38,588 nt of DNA from Actinomadura logoneensis (GTDB taxonomy: Bacteria > Actinomycetota > Actinomycetes > Streptosporangiales > Streptosporangiaceae): assembly GCF_003428695.1 (NCBI RefSeq), contig NZ_QURH01000146.1:1-38588 (forward strand). Reading direction: 5' to 3'. Of this stretch, positions 1-8,102 are shown one piece after another; the first letter of the stretch is position 1, and each line of letters opens with the position of its first letter. Below the pieces are notes generated by a model that was given only the letters and a program-made list of their open reading frames with translations, was not told the origin of the DNA and ran no database searches. The translations under genes and the position numbers were made by a program.

Positions 1-28
1 CGCCGCCGGACGTCGTCGTCCGGCGGCG
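1..28. terminator. GC-rich hairpin terminator downstream of rocD
   Basis: An 11-bp perfect inverted repeat (arms 1-11 and 18-28, loop GTCGTC) lies about 57 bases beyond the rocD stop codon on the minus strand. It has no T-tract, as is common for actinomycete intrinsic terminators. A terminator role is inferred from position and stability. Confidence 0.55.
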
Positions 29-85
29 GCCTCGAGTTCGGCGGGCCCGGCCCCCGTCATGCGGGATCGGGCCGTGACCTGGGGA

Positions 86-1279
86 TCAGTCCTTCAGCGC
101 GGCCTCGAACTGGTCGAGCGCCCAGTCCAGGTCCTCCCGGCTGATCGTCAGCGGCGGGGCGAGCCGGATGGTGGTCTCGTGCGTCTCCTTGGCCAGCACG
201 CCGAGCCCCATCAGCCGCTCGCTGACCGGACGCGCCGGGCCGTTCAGCTCGATCCCGGCCCACAGCCCGCGCCCGCGCACCTCGCGGACCCGGTCGGACG
301 GCATCTTGGCGAGCCGCGCGTGCATGTGCGCGCCCAGCTCGCGGGAGCGCTCCTGGAACTCCCCGGTCTTCAGCATGGCGATCACCTCCCGGGCGATCGC
401 GCAGGCGAGCGGGTTGCCGCCGAAGGTGGACCCGTGCTGGCCCGGCTTGAACACGCCCAGCACGTCGCTGTCGGCGACGACCGCCGACACCGGCATGATG
501 CCGCCGCCGAGCGCCTTGCCGAGGATGTACAGGTCGGGGACGACGCCCTCCTCCTCGACCGCGAACGTGGTGCCCGCCCGGCCGAGGCCGGACTGGATCT
601 CGTCCGCCATCATCAGCACGTTGTGCTCGGTGCACAGCTCGCGGACGGCGGTCAGGAACCCGCTCGGCGGCACGACGACACCGGCCTCGCCCTGGATCGG
701 CTCGACCAGCACGCCGACCGTGTTGGGGGTGATCGCCGCCCGCAGCGCGTCCGCGTCGCCGTACGGCACGACCCGGAAGCCCGGGGTGAACGGCCCGTAG
801 GAGCCGCGCGCGTCGGGGTCGGTGGAGAAGCTGACGATCGTCGTCGTCCGGCCGTGGAAGTTGCCGTCGAAGGTGATGATCTCGGCGCTTTCGGCCGGGA
901 CGCCCTTGACCTCGTAGCCCCACTTGCGGGCGGTCTTCAGCGCGGTCTCGACCGCCTCGGCGCCGCTGTTCATCGGCAGCACCATGTCCTTGCCGCACAG
1001 CTCGGCCAGCTCCGCGACGAACGGGCCGAACTGGTCGTGGTCGAACGCGCGGCTCACCAGGGTGACGCGCCCCAGCTGGCGCTGGGCCGCCGCGGTCAGG
1101 CGGGGGTTGCGGTGGCCGAAGTTGACCGCGGAGTACGCGGCGAGCATGTCCAGGTAGCGGCGTCCGTCGACGTCGGTGACCCAGGCCCCGTCGGCCTCGG
1201 CGATGACGATCGGAAGCGGGTGGTAGTTGTGCGCGCTGTGCTCGTCGGACAAGGCCCGCAGCTGCTCGGATCGGGTCAC
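86..1279 (-). CDS. rocD: Ornithine--oxo-acid aminotransferase (RocD)
   Basis: A class-III PLP-dependent aminotransferase of 397 residues that transfers the delta-amino group of ornithine to 2-oxoglutarate, giving glutamate semialdehyde, in cytoplasmic arginine/ornithine catabolism. Visible features are the N-terminal HNYHPLP, the SGAEAVETALK cofactor-phosphate region, the LMMADEIQSGLGRAG segment with the pyridine-nitrogen aspartate, and the Schiff-base lysine in ILGKALGGG (about residue 255). Length matches bacterial RocD. The start is placed at GTG 1279 because AAGGAG (1285-1290) sits 5 bases upstream; an ATG six codons earlier (1297) overlaps that site and is less likely. The gene is divergent from an Lrp-type regulator, the usual arrangement for rocD, so amino-acid-responsive control is likely. 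Other class-III aminotransferases are possible but less probable. Confidence 0.93.
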   Translation of the reverse strand: MTRSEQLRALSDEHSAHNYHPLPIVIAEADGAWVTDVDGRRYLDMLAAYSAVNFGHRNPRLTAAAQRQLGRVTLVSRAFDHDQFGPFVAELAELCGKDMVLPMNSGAEAVETALKTARKWGYEVKGVPAESAEIITFDGNFHGRTTTIVSFSTDPDARGSYGPFTPGFRVVPYGDADALRAAITPNTVGVLVEPIQGEAGVVVPPSGFLTAVRELCTEHNVLMMADEIQSGLGRAGTTFAVEEEGVVPDLYILGKALGGGIMPVSAVVADSDVLGVFKPGQHGSTFGGNPLACAIAREVIAMLKTGEFQERSRELGAHMHARLAKMPSDRVREVRGRGLWAGIELNGPARPVSERLMGLGVLAKETHETTIRLAPPLTISREDLDWALDQFEAALKD

Positions 1280-1410
1280 GAACGCTCCTTCACCCATGGT
1301 CGGCCCGGCCTCGTCGCCGGGATCGGTTGCCGCACCGGCGGCGGCCGGTGCCGGATGGGGGGTGGAGTCCTGGCGCGAAGGTGTGCGCGGACCCTTCGAC
1401 CCAGCGTATG

Positions 1411-1439
1411 TTCGGGATCTACCAGCACACAGTGCCGAA
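1411..1439. promoter_or_regulatory. Candidate Lrp operator between rocD and its divergent regulator
   Basis: The 184-base divergent region holds an inverted repeat: TTCGGGA (1411-1417) and TGCCGAA (1433-1439), 6 of 7 positions complementary, with 15 bases between. Lrp/AsnC proteins bind such spaced dyads next to their own gene. Function is inferred from position only. Confidence 0.35.
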
Positions 1440-1463
1440 TGGGCTCTCGGGGGGAGATATTTG

Positions 1464-1964
1464 TTGCGTCTTGACGACTTGGACCGCCGAATCGTTGCGC
1501 AGCTCCTGGAGAACGGCCGCGCCTCCTACGCGCAGATCGGCGACCGGATCGGGCTGTCGGCCCCCGCGGTGAAGCGCCGCGTCGACCGGCTCCGCGCCGA
1601 GCGGGTCATCACCGGCTTCGCCGCCGTGGTCGACCCGGCCGCGCTCGGCTGGACGACCGAGGCGTTCATCGAGGTCTTCTGCACGGGCGCGACGGCGCCG
1701 GAGGAGATCTACGACAGCGTGCACAAGCATCCGGAGGTCGTCGCCGCCTACACCGTCAGCGGCGACGCCAGCGCGCTGGTGCACGTCCGGGCCCGGGACA
1801 TCCAGCACCTCGAGCAGGCCCTCGAGCGGTTGCGCCGCGAGCCGAACATCACCGCGACCAAGACGGCGATCGTGCTGTCGCGGCTGATCGGCCGTCCCAC
1901 CGACACCGGCGCGACCAGCCCCGCCTGGCGCGACCGGACCGGGACCGGCGTGGCGACGGAGTAA
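1464..1964 (+). CDS. Lrp/AsnC family transcriptional regulator
   Basis: A 166-residue regulator with an N-terminal AsnC-type helix-turn-helix (LDDLDRRIVAQLLENGR, then YAQIGDRIGLSAPAVKRRVDRL) and a C-terminal RAM/AsnC ligand domain from about residue 70. The open frame extends upstream to 1227, but homology begins at LRLDDLDRR. A TTG at 1464 (or the adjacent TTG at 1461) follows the G-rich GGGGGGGAGA (1447-1456), so a TTG start is chosen. It faces away from rocD with 184 bases between and is the probable sensor of ornithine, arginine or a related amino acid controlling rocD and itself. The family assignment is firm; the effector is inferred. Confidence 0.88.
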   Translation: MRLDDLDRRIVAQLLENGRASYAQIGDRIGLSAPAVKRRVDRLRAERVITGFAAVVDPAALGWTTEAFIEVFCTGATAPEEIYDSVHKHPEVVAAYTVSGDASALVHVRARDIQHLEQALERLRREPNITATKTAIVLSRLIGRPTDTGATSPAWRDRTGTGVATE

Positions 1965-2011
1965 GACCGCGGCATATCGTCGTCCACCCCTCCTCTGGAC
2001 GAAGGACGGCG

Positions 2012-2947
2012 ATGTCCGGCCCCACCTCCCGATCGGTGCGCAGGACGCTCGGCCGACTCGGCGAGCGCGAGCGCGCGAGGCTGCTGGAGTACGGGTTCGG
2101 GTCCCGGTGGGCGCTGGAGCGGCTGGCGTCCGAGGAGGACGGCGCGCCCCTGGTGGACAGCGTCCTGGCCCTGCACACGCGGGCGGGCCGCCGTCCGCCG
2201 CGTCCGGCGGACGAGGCGAACGCGGCCGAGGCGAGGCGCCGGATCCGCAGGATCCAGGCCGAGACGGCGAAGGGCGGGCACCTCTCGAAGCGCCACATGG
2301 GGTTGCGCGCGGTGGTCGGCGCCTGGGCGCTGCTCTGGGGGATCCCTCTGGTGCTCGTCCCGTCCGCCATGTGCCTGGTGACCGTGACGCCCGGCTGGAC
2401 GCAGGCCCTGTTCGCGGCCGGGCTGTTCGTCCTCACCGTGTTCGCGTGCGGGTTCGTCGCGGGCCGCGGGCATCCCCAGGCGTGGCTCGCGGTCCTGCCG
2501 ATCCTCCTCGTCGTGGTGGGCGCGAGCGCCGCCGCGTCGCCGCTCTACCTGAAGCACGAGGGACGGGACGTCCAGGGCGAGTTCGTCCGGGCGTGGACGA
2601 CGGGCAAAGGCACCAGGAGCGAGCAGCGGCACTGCGTCCTCGCCTGGAACGACGCGGGCACGCGCCACCTCGTCAAGGTCGGCGGCTGCCCGGAGCGCTT
2701 CTACGCGGCGGAGGCGCCACGGCCGGGCGACCATGTCGCGGTCCCGTTCGTCCTGTCCCCGGGGCCGCCGACGAGCCGCGTCGGCACCAGGGCGGACATC
2801 TCGACCACCTGGCAGGAGTACACCGCCGGCACCGGCCTCGTCCTGCTGACCGTCCTGACCGCGTGGGGAGTCACCGAAGCCGCCCGCCACCGCAACCGCG
2901 CCGGCACCCGCGCCGACACCCGCGCCAGAGCCCGACCCACCGCCTGA
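2012..2947 (+). CDS. Multi-pass membrane protein of unknown function
   Basis: A 311-residue protein whose function I do not recognise. Residues 1-95 are cytoplasmic-looking, charged and Arg/Glu-rich, with a helical stretch around 68-85. Three hydrophobic segments lie at about 99-125, 130-151 and 156-178. A soluble loop of about 90 residues with two cysteines (near 208 and 225) follows, then a fourth segment at about 272-290 and a basic, Arg/Thr-rich tail. The ATG at 2012 is preceded by GAAGGAC, a reasonable ribosome site. The gene is codirectional with the Lrp gene 47 bases upstream and could share its transcript. The outside loop could be a DUF3592-like domain, but this is weak. Confidence 0.7.
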   Translation: MSGPTSRSVRRTLGRLGERERARLLEYGFGSRWALERLASEEDGAPLVDSVLALHTRAGRRPPRPADEANAAEARRRIRRIQAETAKGGHLSKRHMGLRAVVGAWALLWGIPLVLVPSAMCLVTVTPGWTQALFAAGLFVLTVFACGFVAGRGHPQAWLAVLPILLVVVGASAAASPLYLKHEGRDVQGEFVRAWTTGKGTRSEQRHCVLAWNDAGTRHLVKVGGCPERFYAAEAPRPGDHVAVPFVLSPGPPTSRVGTRADISTTWQEYTAGTGLVLLTVLTAWGVTEAARHRNRAGTRADTRARARPTA

Positions 2948-3011
2948 CCTCCGGCGCCGCCGCGGCGGGTGCCCTCGGACGACCCGATTACCGGTCAGTA
3001 AGCTGCCGCGC

Positions 3012-3494
3012 ATGGATTTCGCGACGGCTGACCTCATCGACGACTTCGGGGACGAGCTGCGTTCCTGCGAGACCCAGTTCCGGAACCTGGGCGCGCGGAC
3101 GGCGTTCGCGGGACGGGTCGTGACCGTCCGGTGCTTCCGCGACAACGGCCTGGTCAAGAAGGTGCTCGGCACCCCCGGCGACGGCCGCGTGCTGGTCGTG
3201 GACGGCGCGGGCTCCCTGGCGTCCGCGCTGATGGGCGACATGATCGCCGAGTCGGCGGTGGCCAACGGCTGGTCCGGCGTCGTCATCCACGGGGCCGTCC
3301 GGGACGTGGCGGCGCTGCGCGGCCTCGACCTCGGCGTCAAGGCCCTCGGCTCCAACCCGCGCAAGTCCGCCAAGGACGGCGTGGGCGCGCTCGACGTCCC
3401 GGTCGAGTTCGGCGGCGTCCGGTTCGCGCCCGGCGACTGGCTCTACGGCGACGAGGACGGCATCGTCGTCGCCACCCGCGACCTGCTCGCCTGA
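3012..3494 (+). CDS. rraA: RraA-family protein (HMG aldolase / RNase E regulator fold)
   Basis: A 160-residue RraA-like protein. Family members are 4-hydroxy-4-methyl-2-oxoglutarate/oxaloacetate aldolases or the regulator of ribonuclease activity A; the two are hard to separate by sequence. The core [16 protein letters not shown] (residues 67-82) and [13 protein letters not shown] (90-102) carry the metal and substrate-binding Gly-Asp and Arg-Asp pairs (R97, D98). Length equals that of classic RraA. The start is ATG 3012 in GCGCATGGATTTC, with no strong Shine-Dalgarno. The last four codons and the stop are duplicated 43 bases downstream (see the repeat at 3481). I favour the aldolase reading, as many actinobacterial RraA proteins appear metabolic. 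Confidence 0.9.
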   Translation: MDFATADLIDDFGDELRSCETQFRNLGARTAFAGRVVTVRCFRDNGLVKKVLGTPGDGRVLVVDGAGSLASALMGDMIAESAVANGWSGVVIHGAVRDVAALRGLDLGVKALGSNPRKSAKDGVGALDVPVEFGGVRFAPGDWLYGDEDGIVVATRDLLA

Positions 3495-3559
3495 CCGTCC
3501 GGCGCGGCGGGGCGGTACCCGGGACCTGCTCGCCTGACTGTCCGGCGCGGCGGGGCGGT
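3481..3559. repeat. Two-copy tandem repeat anchored on the rraA stop codon (43-bp period)
   Basis: Bases 3481-3516 and 3524-3559 match at 35 of 36 positions. The first copy contains the last rraA codons and its TGA; the second recreates the same codons and stop in the intergenic region. It is one of several stop-anchored repeats in this window. Confidence 0.9.
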
Positions 3560-3713
3560 GCGGCGGGGCGACGCGCCGGGGTGGTGCGCCGCGTCCCGCG
3601 GTAAACGGGCGGGGAGTGCCAGGGTTGGGGCGGCGGGTTCGTCCGAAACGAACATTGATCTTGGTACGTGCCGGTTCCTAGCGTCGCAGGCGACCCCGGA
3701 GACATGAGGAAGC

Positions 3714-5771
3714 ATGCGCGCGAAGAAGATCCTCCTGGCGCCCGCGGCGCTGGCGCTGGCGGCCCTCGGGCTGTCCGCCCTGCCCGCCGCCGCCCAGCCC
3801 TCGCCGTCCGTCCCGAAGCCGACCCCGAACCCCTGGCAGATGCGGCAGTGGCCGCAGACCCAGCCGTGGCAGCGCGGGCAGCAGCCCCGCGCGGCGAAGG
3901 CGGGCAGGCCCGCCCCGATCGATCCGCAGAACTACGAGCTGCCCGACACGATGACCTGGGACGACTACAAGTCCGTCCCCGGCACGAACTGGGCCGATCC
4001 GAGCCGCGCCGGTTCGGTGAAGACGTTCCGGGGCGCGGTCGTCCTGGTCGACTACCCCGACGAGGACTTCGCGATCACCAAGCCGAAGAACTCCACGGTC
4101 TACGGCAACCCGACGTCGGTCGGCGACGTCCCGCGGAGCCGGGTCGCGCAGTTCTACCAGGACTTCCTGAACAAGCCGCAGCAGCTCAACCACGGCCACA
4201 CCCTCCACGAGTACTGGATGGAGGACTCCGGCGGCCGGTACGGCGTCGACCTCACCGGCTTCGGCGCCTACCGCCTGCCGCACAAGAGCCACGAGTACGG
4301 CGTGGACGGCTTCCAGGGCGGCACCGGCTGCCCGTCCGGCGACACCTGCGGACGCGACCTGCGCACGGACGCGACCGCCGCGTGGATCGCCGACATCGGC
4401 GAGGAGAAGGCCAAGCAGTACGACATGGTCTTCTTCCTCTCGGCGGGCCAGGACGAGAGCTCCACCTGGCAGGAGTTCGGCCAGATGAAGTTCAGGAGCA
4501 AGGAGGACGTGCCCCGGGAGTGGGGCTCGCCCGACCCGGCCCTGCCGAACTGGGTGAAGACCCGGTACGTCCCGTGGACGTCCTGGAAGGCCGGCGCGAA
4601 CCTGTGGCCGAACGCCATCCCCGGCAACTCCATCCAGGCCGAGAGCTCCGGCATGGCCGTGTTCGCGCACGAGTTCAGCCACATCCTCGGCATCGGCGAC
4701 AACTACAACAACCCGTACTCCGACCCGCCGCGCCGCGCCTACTCCGGCCCCTGGGAGATGCTGAGCCGCGGCAGCTTCAACGGGCCGGGCGGACCGCACA
4801 GCCGGTGGCTGATCCCGGCGACGGCGGGCGCGTCCATGGGCGCGCAGCACATGCTCCGCAACAAGATGAAGCTGAACATGGTGGACCCGAAGAACGTCCT
4901 CCAGCTCGACCGCGACACCCTCGCGTCCGGCGGCCTCGTCGTCGCGAACGTGACCGCGCGCGAGGCGCAGCCCGGCGAGCGCGGCCTGAGCGGCGTGAAC
5001 GTCAAGCTCGGCGCGGGCGGCGACAAGAGCCCCAAGTGCGACACGTCCAAGGACCCGCTCTGCGACGGCGGCGGCTACGACAACTACACCGTCGAGGTCG
5101 TGGACCGCATGGGCTTCGACTCGTTCACCCCGGACTCGGGCGTCCTGCTGTCCAAGACCAAGGACAAGGACAGCGCGCCGTTCATCTGGGTGAAGGACGC
5201 GCACCCCGAGGACATCAACAAGACCGACTTCGTCCTGCCGGACGGCACCCCGCAGAAGATGACCATCGGTGACTACCGGCAGCTTTCGGACGCGCTGTTC
5301 CATGCGGGCAACGACTCCGGCAGCCAGTACGAGTACGTCGACCAGGCCAACCGGCTCCACTTCTACGTCCTGAACCTCAAGCGCGACCGGAAGGGCGTCC
5401 TGTCCTACACGGTCGCGGTCCGGTCGCTGGACGGCTCCGGCCCGCAGACGCGCGGCGTCCGGCTCACCTCCGGCGGCGGCGCCCCGGCGGCCGACGGCTG
5501 GCGGCGCTGCACGGTCGTCCTGCGCAACACCGGGACGGGCGGCACCGGGTACACCGCGTCGGACGTGTTCCGCGTGAAGGCCGCGACGTCCGCCCAGGGC
5601 TGGACGACCTGGCTCCCGAACTCGCTCGCGACCGCGTCCAACGGCCGCGCGACCAAGGTCGAGGTCTGGGCCAAGGCCGGGGCGGGCGCGGACAGGCACG
5701 CGCGGATCTCCGTCTCCGCCGCGTCCGAGTCCGACCCGACCAAGACGGCCACGAGCACCTGCCACGCCTGA
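3714..5771 (+). CDS. Secreted M6-family metalloprotease (immune inhibitor A-like)
   Basis: A 685-residue exported zinc protease. Residues 1-28 form a Sec signal peptide (MRAKK, Ala/Leu core, AAAQP). A Pro/Gln-rich linker follows to about residue 65, then the M6 catalytic region. The zinc site is H319-E-F-S-H323 followed by LGIGD (D329), the HExxHxxGxxD signature of M6/InhA, with the Met-turn-like PWEMLSRG near residue 350. A C-terminal beta-rich segment ends with CHA. InhA-type enzymes degrade host or environmental proteins, including antimicrobial peptides. The start follows GAGGAAG just upstream. The gene is monocistronic with a strong hairpin terminator behind it. Substrate is unknown. Confidence 0.9.
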   Translation: MRAKKILLAPAALALAALGLSALPAAAQPSPSVPKPTPNPWQMRQWPQTQPWQRGQQPRAAKAGRPAPIDPQNYELPDTMTWDDYKSVPGTNWADPSRAGSVKTFRGAVVLVDYPDEDFAITKPKNSTVYGNPTSVGDVPRSRVAQFYQDFLNKPQQLNHGHTLHEYWMEDSGGRYGVDLTGFGAYRLPHKSHEYGVDGFQGGTGCPSGDTCGRDLRTDATAAWIADIGEEKAKQYDMVFFLSAGQDESSTWQEFGQMKFRSKEDVPREWGSPDPALPNWVKTRYVPWTSWKAGANLWPNAIPGNSIQAESSGMAVFAHEFSHILGIGDNYNNPYSDPPRRAYSGPWEMLSRGSFNGPGGPHSRWLIPATAGASMGAQHMLRNKMKLNMVDPKNVLQLDRDTLASGGLVVANVTAREAQPGERGLSGVNVKLGAGGDKSPKCDTSKDPLCDGGGYDNYTVEVVDRMGFDSFTPDSGVLLSKTKDKDSAPFIWVKDAHPEDINKTDFVLPDGTPQKMTIGDYRQLSDALFHAGNDSGSQYEYVDQANRLHFYVLNLKRDRKGVLSYTVAVRSLDGSGPQTRGVRLTSGGGAPAADGWRRCTVVLRNTGTGGTGYTASDVFRVKAATSAQGWTTWLPNSLATASNGRATKVEVWAKAGAGADRHARISVSAASESDPTKTATSTCHA

Positions 5772-5787
5772 CCGCTTCACCTCAGCC

Positions 5788-5823
5788 GTCGCCGGTTCCG
5801 GGGAGTTCTCCGGGGCCGGCGAC
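5788..5823. terminator. Terminator hairpin after the M6 protease
   Basis: GTCGCCGG (5788-5795) pairs with CCGGCGAC (5816-5823). Four inner pairs (two G-T wobbles) and a self-complementary inner loop extend it. It lies 17 bases after the protease stop codon, with no T-tract. Confidence 0.65.
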
Positions 5824-5871
5824 GACTGGCATGCTCCGCCGCCCGCCGAGGACGGACCGCACACATCCACG

Positions 5872-5902
5872 TTGTGGAACCGAGCTTCCCTATCGCCATA
5901 AT
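5872..5902 (+). promoter_or_regulatory. Candidate promoter for a leaderless mmcQ-like gene
   Basis: TTGTGG (5872-5877) and CATAAT (5897-5902) are separated by 19 bases. The -10-like box ends 6 bases before ATG 5909, and there is no ribosome site, so transcription probably starts at or very near the initiation codon, giving a leaderless mRNA. The spacer is a little long. Confidence 0.45.
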
Positions 5903-5908
5903 GCGCGG

Positions 5909-6250
5909 ATGGTGACAGTCGACGACGTCCGGCGCGTGGCGCTGCCCCTCCCGCGAACCTCCGAACACCTGATCAGGGACCGGGTGAAGTTCCGCGTGGG
6001 CGCGATCGTCTACGTGGCCTTCTCCCGGGACGAGACGACGATGGGCTTCGCCTTCCCGAAGGAGGAGCGCGAGGGGCTGATCGCGTCCGACCCGTCCACG
6101 TTCCTGATGCCGAGCGTGTCCGACCAGCGCTTCAACTGGGTCGAGGCCCGGACCGCCGCCCTCGACGAACCCGAGATGCGCGAACTCGTCACGGACGCGT
6201 GGCGCATGGTCGTCCCCAAGCGTGTGGCCGCCGCCCACCTCGGCCTTTAG
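5909..6250 (+). CDS. MmcQ/YjbR family DNA-binding-fold protein
   Basis: A 113-residue protein of the MmcQ/YjbR (CyaY-like, double-wing) superfamily. Typical features are the N-terminal VDDVRRVALPLPRTSEH, a basic strand around RDRVKFRVG, FAFPKEEREGLIASDP, and a C-terminal WRMVVPKRVAAAHLG helix. Family members are small cytoplasmic proteins, often annotated as DNA-binding; no precise role is established. The start is ATG 5909, since homology begins there and the upstream open frame crosses the promoter-like CATAAT. Its stop codon overlaps the stop of an opposing hydrolase relic (6247-6250). Confidence 0.85.
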   Translation: MVTVDDVRRVALPLPRTSEHLIRDRVKFRVGAIVYVAFSRDETTMGFAFPKEEREGLIASDPSTFLMPSVSDQRFNWVEARTAALDEPEMRELVTDAWRMVVPKRVAAAHLGL

Positions 6251-6415
6251 CCGCGTTCGGGAGCGCTGAGGGCTTCGCGCAGGTCGGCGAGCCAGTGGGC
6301 CGTGGTGGCCCGGGCGAGCTCCGACTCGGGCGCGTACGCCTCGAACAGGTGCCACGCGCCCGGCACATGCCGCACCGTGACCGGGACGTCCGCCTCCATG
6401 AGCCGCCCGGCTCCT
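6247..6415 (-). pseudogene. C-terminal relic of an alpha/beta hydrolase (acetyl-esterase fold)
   Basis: On the minus strand about 55 residues read as the C-terminus of a fold-3 alpha/beta hydrolase: LMEADVPVTVRHVPGAWHLF, with the catalytic His of the PGAxH motif, followed by ARATTAHWLADLREAL and a TAA stop at 6249-6247. No hydrolase sequence is visible further upstream; the strand there is antisense to the DinB gene. The rest of the gene, including the nucleophile elbow and HGGG, is missing. Its stop overlaps the mmcQ stop tail to tail. This looks like the remnant of a deleted gene whose 5' part was replaced by the DinB-pseudokinase pair. Confidence 0.6.
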
Positions 6416-6451
6416 GACCGCGCCCGCAGTCGGCGCGCTACCGTCGCGAGC

Positions 6452-6952
6452 ATGGCGCACACATCCTTCGAACGCGTCGCGGCCGTCACCACCTCGCACT
6501 CCGAACGCGACGTCCTCGAAGCGTTCCTGGACCACTTCCGCGAGACCATCGCGAACAGCCTGGACGGCCTCGACGAACAGCAGGCCCGCACCCGCCTCGT
6601 CCCGTCCCTGACCACCCCGATCGGCCTGGTCGGCCACTGCACGGCCGACGAACGCAGCTGGTTCCAGCTCGTCGTCGAGGGCCGTCCGGAAGCCGAGCTG
6701 TCCGGCCCGCGCAGCAGCCAGGACGCCAGCTGGCTGGTCCCCGACGACACCTCCGTCGCCGACGTCCTCGCCGCCTACCGGACGACCTGCGCCGAGTCCC
6801 GCGAGATCGCCGCCCGCTTCGACCTCGACCACGAGTTCGCCTACGAGGACGGCCGTTTCACCCTCCGCTGGATCTACGTCCATATGATCGAAGAACTGGC
6901 CCGCCACGCCGGCCACGCCGACATCCTCCGCGAACAGATCACCTCCGGCTGA
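6452..6952 (+). CDS. DinB-family protein (DUF664)
   Basis: A 166-residue four-helix-bundle protein of the DinB/DUF664 superfamily, often metal-binding and related to mycothiol- or bacillithiol-dependent transferases. Visible signatures are ERDVLEAFLDHFRETI, TPIGLVGHCTADERSWF (first metal-type His) and WIYVHMIEELARHAGHADIL (the C-terminal HxxxH pattern). Catalytic role is unknown. The start is ATG 6452: homology begins there, and TACCGT (6439-6444) lies 7 bases upstream without a ribosome site, suggesting a leaderless transcript. Its TGA overlaps the ATG of the next gene (ATGA, 6951-6954 region), so the two are translationally coupled. Confidence 0.85.
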   Translation: MAHTSFERVAAVTTSHSERDVLEAFLDHFRETIANSLDGLDEQQARTRLVPSLTTPIGLVGHCTADERSWFQLVVEGRPEAELSGPRSSQDASWLVPDDTSVADVLAAYRTTCAESREIAARFDLDHEFAYEDGRFTLRWIYVHMIEELARHAGHADILREQITSG

Positions 6953-8102
6953 TGACAATCTCCCTACGCGACCTGATCCGCGACGACGGCCCCATGTCGC
7001 CCCCCACCGTCCGAACGCTGGCCGCCGACCTGGCCCACTGGCTCGCGTCCTCCGACACCCCGCACGGCACGCTGAGCCCGGACACGATCCTCCTGACCCC
7101 GGACGGCCCACGCCTCGCCGAGTCCTCCGCCCCGGACCCGGCCTACACGCCCCCCGAGCAGGCCCGCGGACACGACCTCGCCCCACCCACGGACGTCTTC
7201 GCCCTGGGCGCGGTCCTCGCCTACGCCGCTACCGGCCGACCCCCTTCGGCGAAGGCCAGGCCGAACTGCTCGCCTATCGCGTCGCCTACCACGACCCCGA
7301 CCTGGACGGCGTCCCAGACGACCTGCGCGAACTCATCGCGTCCTGCCTGGCGAAATCCCCGAAGGCACGTCCCACCGCGACCGAAATCGCCCACCGCACG
7401 GACCCCGCCCTGGCCGAAGCGGACGCCCGCGCCGCCCTGCTGTCCCAAACGGCCAGCTCGATGCGAGCCGTCCTGACGAACAGCGCCACAATGTTCGCCG
7501 CCCTTCAGCACCGAGCCACCCCGCCCGCAGTCCGCCCCCCACGCTGGCCGGCGAAAGCGCCGAATCCGCGCGAGTACCGCTGCGTCCCGTCCCCCCACCG
7601 AAACCACTCGACCTCAACGACGATCCCGTCCGATACCCCCGGAAAGAACCTGCTCTACACAGTGCTCGGCGTCCTGCTCGCGACCGCCGTGTGCATCGCC
7701 GCCCCACTGGGCGGAACCGCCGGGGCCTACGTCCTGCTCATCCCGCTAGCCGCACTCGTCGGCTGGAGACTGGCCCCCAAACGCGACGCCCTCACGATCG
7801 GTCCGGAAGGACTGGAAGTCCGCCAACGCCGCAGAACCTCCACCCGCCGCAGACCAACGACGTTCAGCGTCGACTGGGACGACCTGAAGACCATCCGAGT
7901 CATCCAGGACAAGGACACCGTCCGCCTCGTAGCCACCTTCACAAGCCCAGGCAACCCCGACTGGTTCCGAACCCACAACATCCGCCACTCCGACGGCGGC
8001 TACGAGCTCTACAGGACCCCGGCAACAACCCCTCAACAGACAACGGAAGCAGCCACCCAACTCCGCCAGTCCCTAACCCCCTTCACCACCCCAACCGACT
8101 GA
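6952..8102 (+). pseudogene. Pseudokinase-like membrane protein, interrupted by a one-base frameshift
   Basis: Joined across one missing base this reads as a 383-residue protein. Residues 1-130 match the C-lobe of a Hanks Ser/Thr kinase beginning near helix D: the catalytic loop is degenerate (HGTLSPDTILL in place of HRDLKPxNVLL), DFG is replaced (LAESS), yet the activation-loop end (TPPEQARG) and DVFALGAVLAYAATGRPPFGEG are well kept. The N-lobe and ATP lysine are absent. Two hydrophobic segments follow (GKNLLYTVLGVLLATAVC and AGAYVLLIPLAALVGW), then a soluble domain of about 110 residues with PH-like features (LTIGPEGLEV). In the CCCCC run at 7240-7244 one C is missing: frame 1 ends in junk at 7476, whereas the third-phase frame continues cleanly to 8102. 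This may be a true mutation, a sequencing error or slippage. It overlaps the DinB gene by ATGA. Confidence 0.7.

Noticed and set aside
59-1474. Long open frame antisense to rocD
   Set aside because: Arg/Asp/Gly-rich shadow produced by GC bias opposite a well-supported aminotransferase gene.
1748-3373. 541-codon minus-strand frame over the membrane protein gene
   Set aside because: Low-complexity shadow; the plus strand has membrane segments and proper starts.
3678-5870. 730-codon open frame antisense to the M6 protease
   Set aside because: Composition-driven shadow; the plus-strand frame has a signal peptide and a zinc motif.
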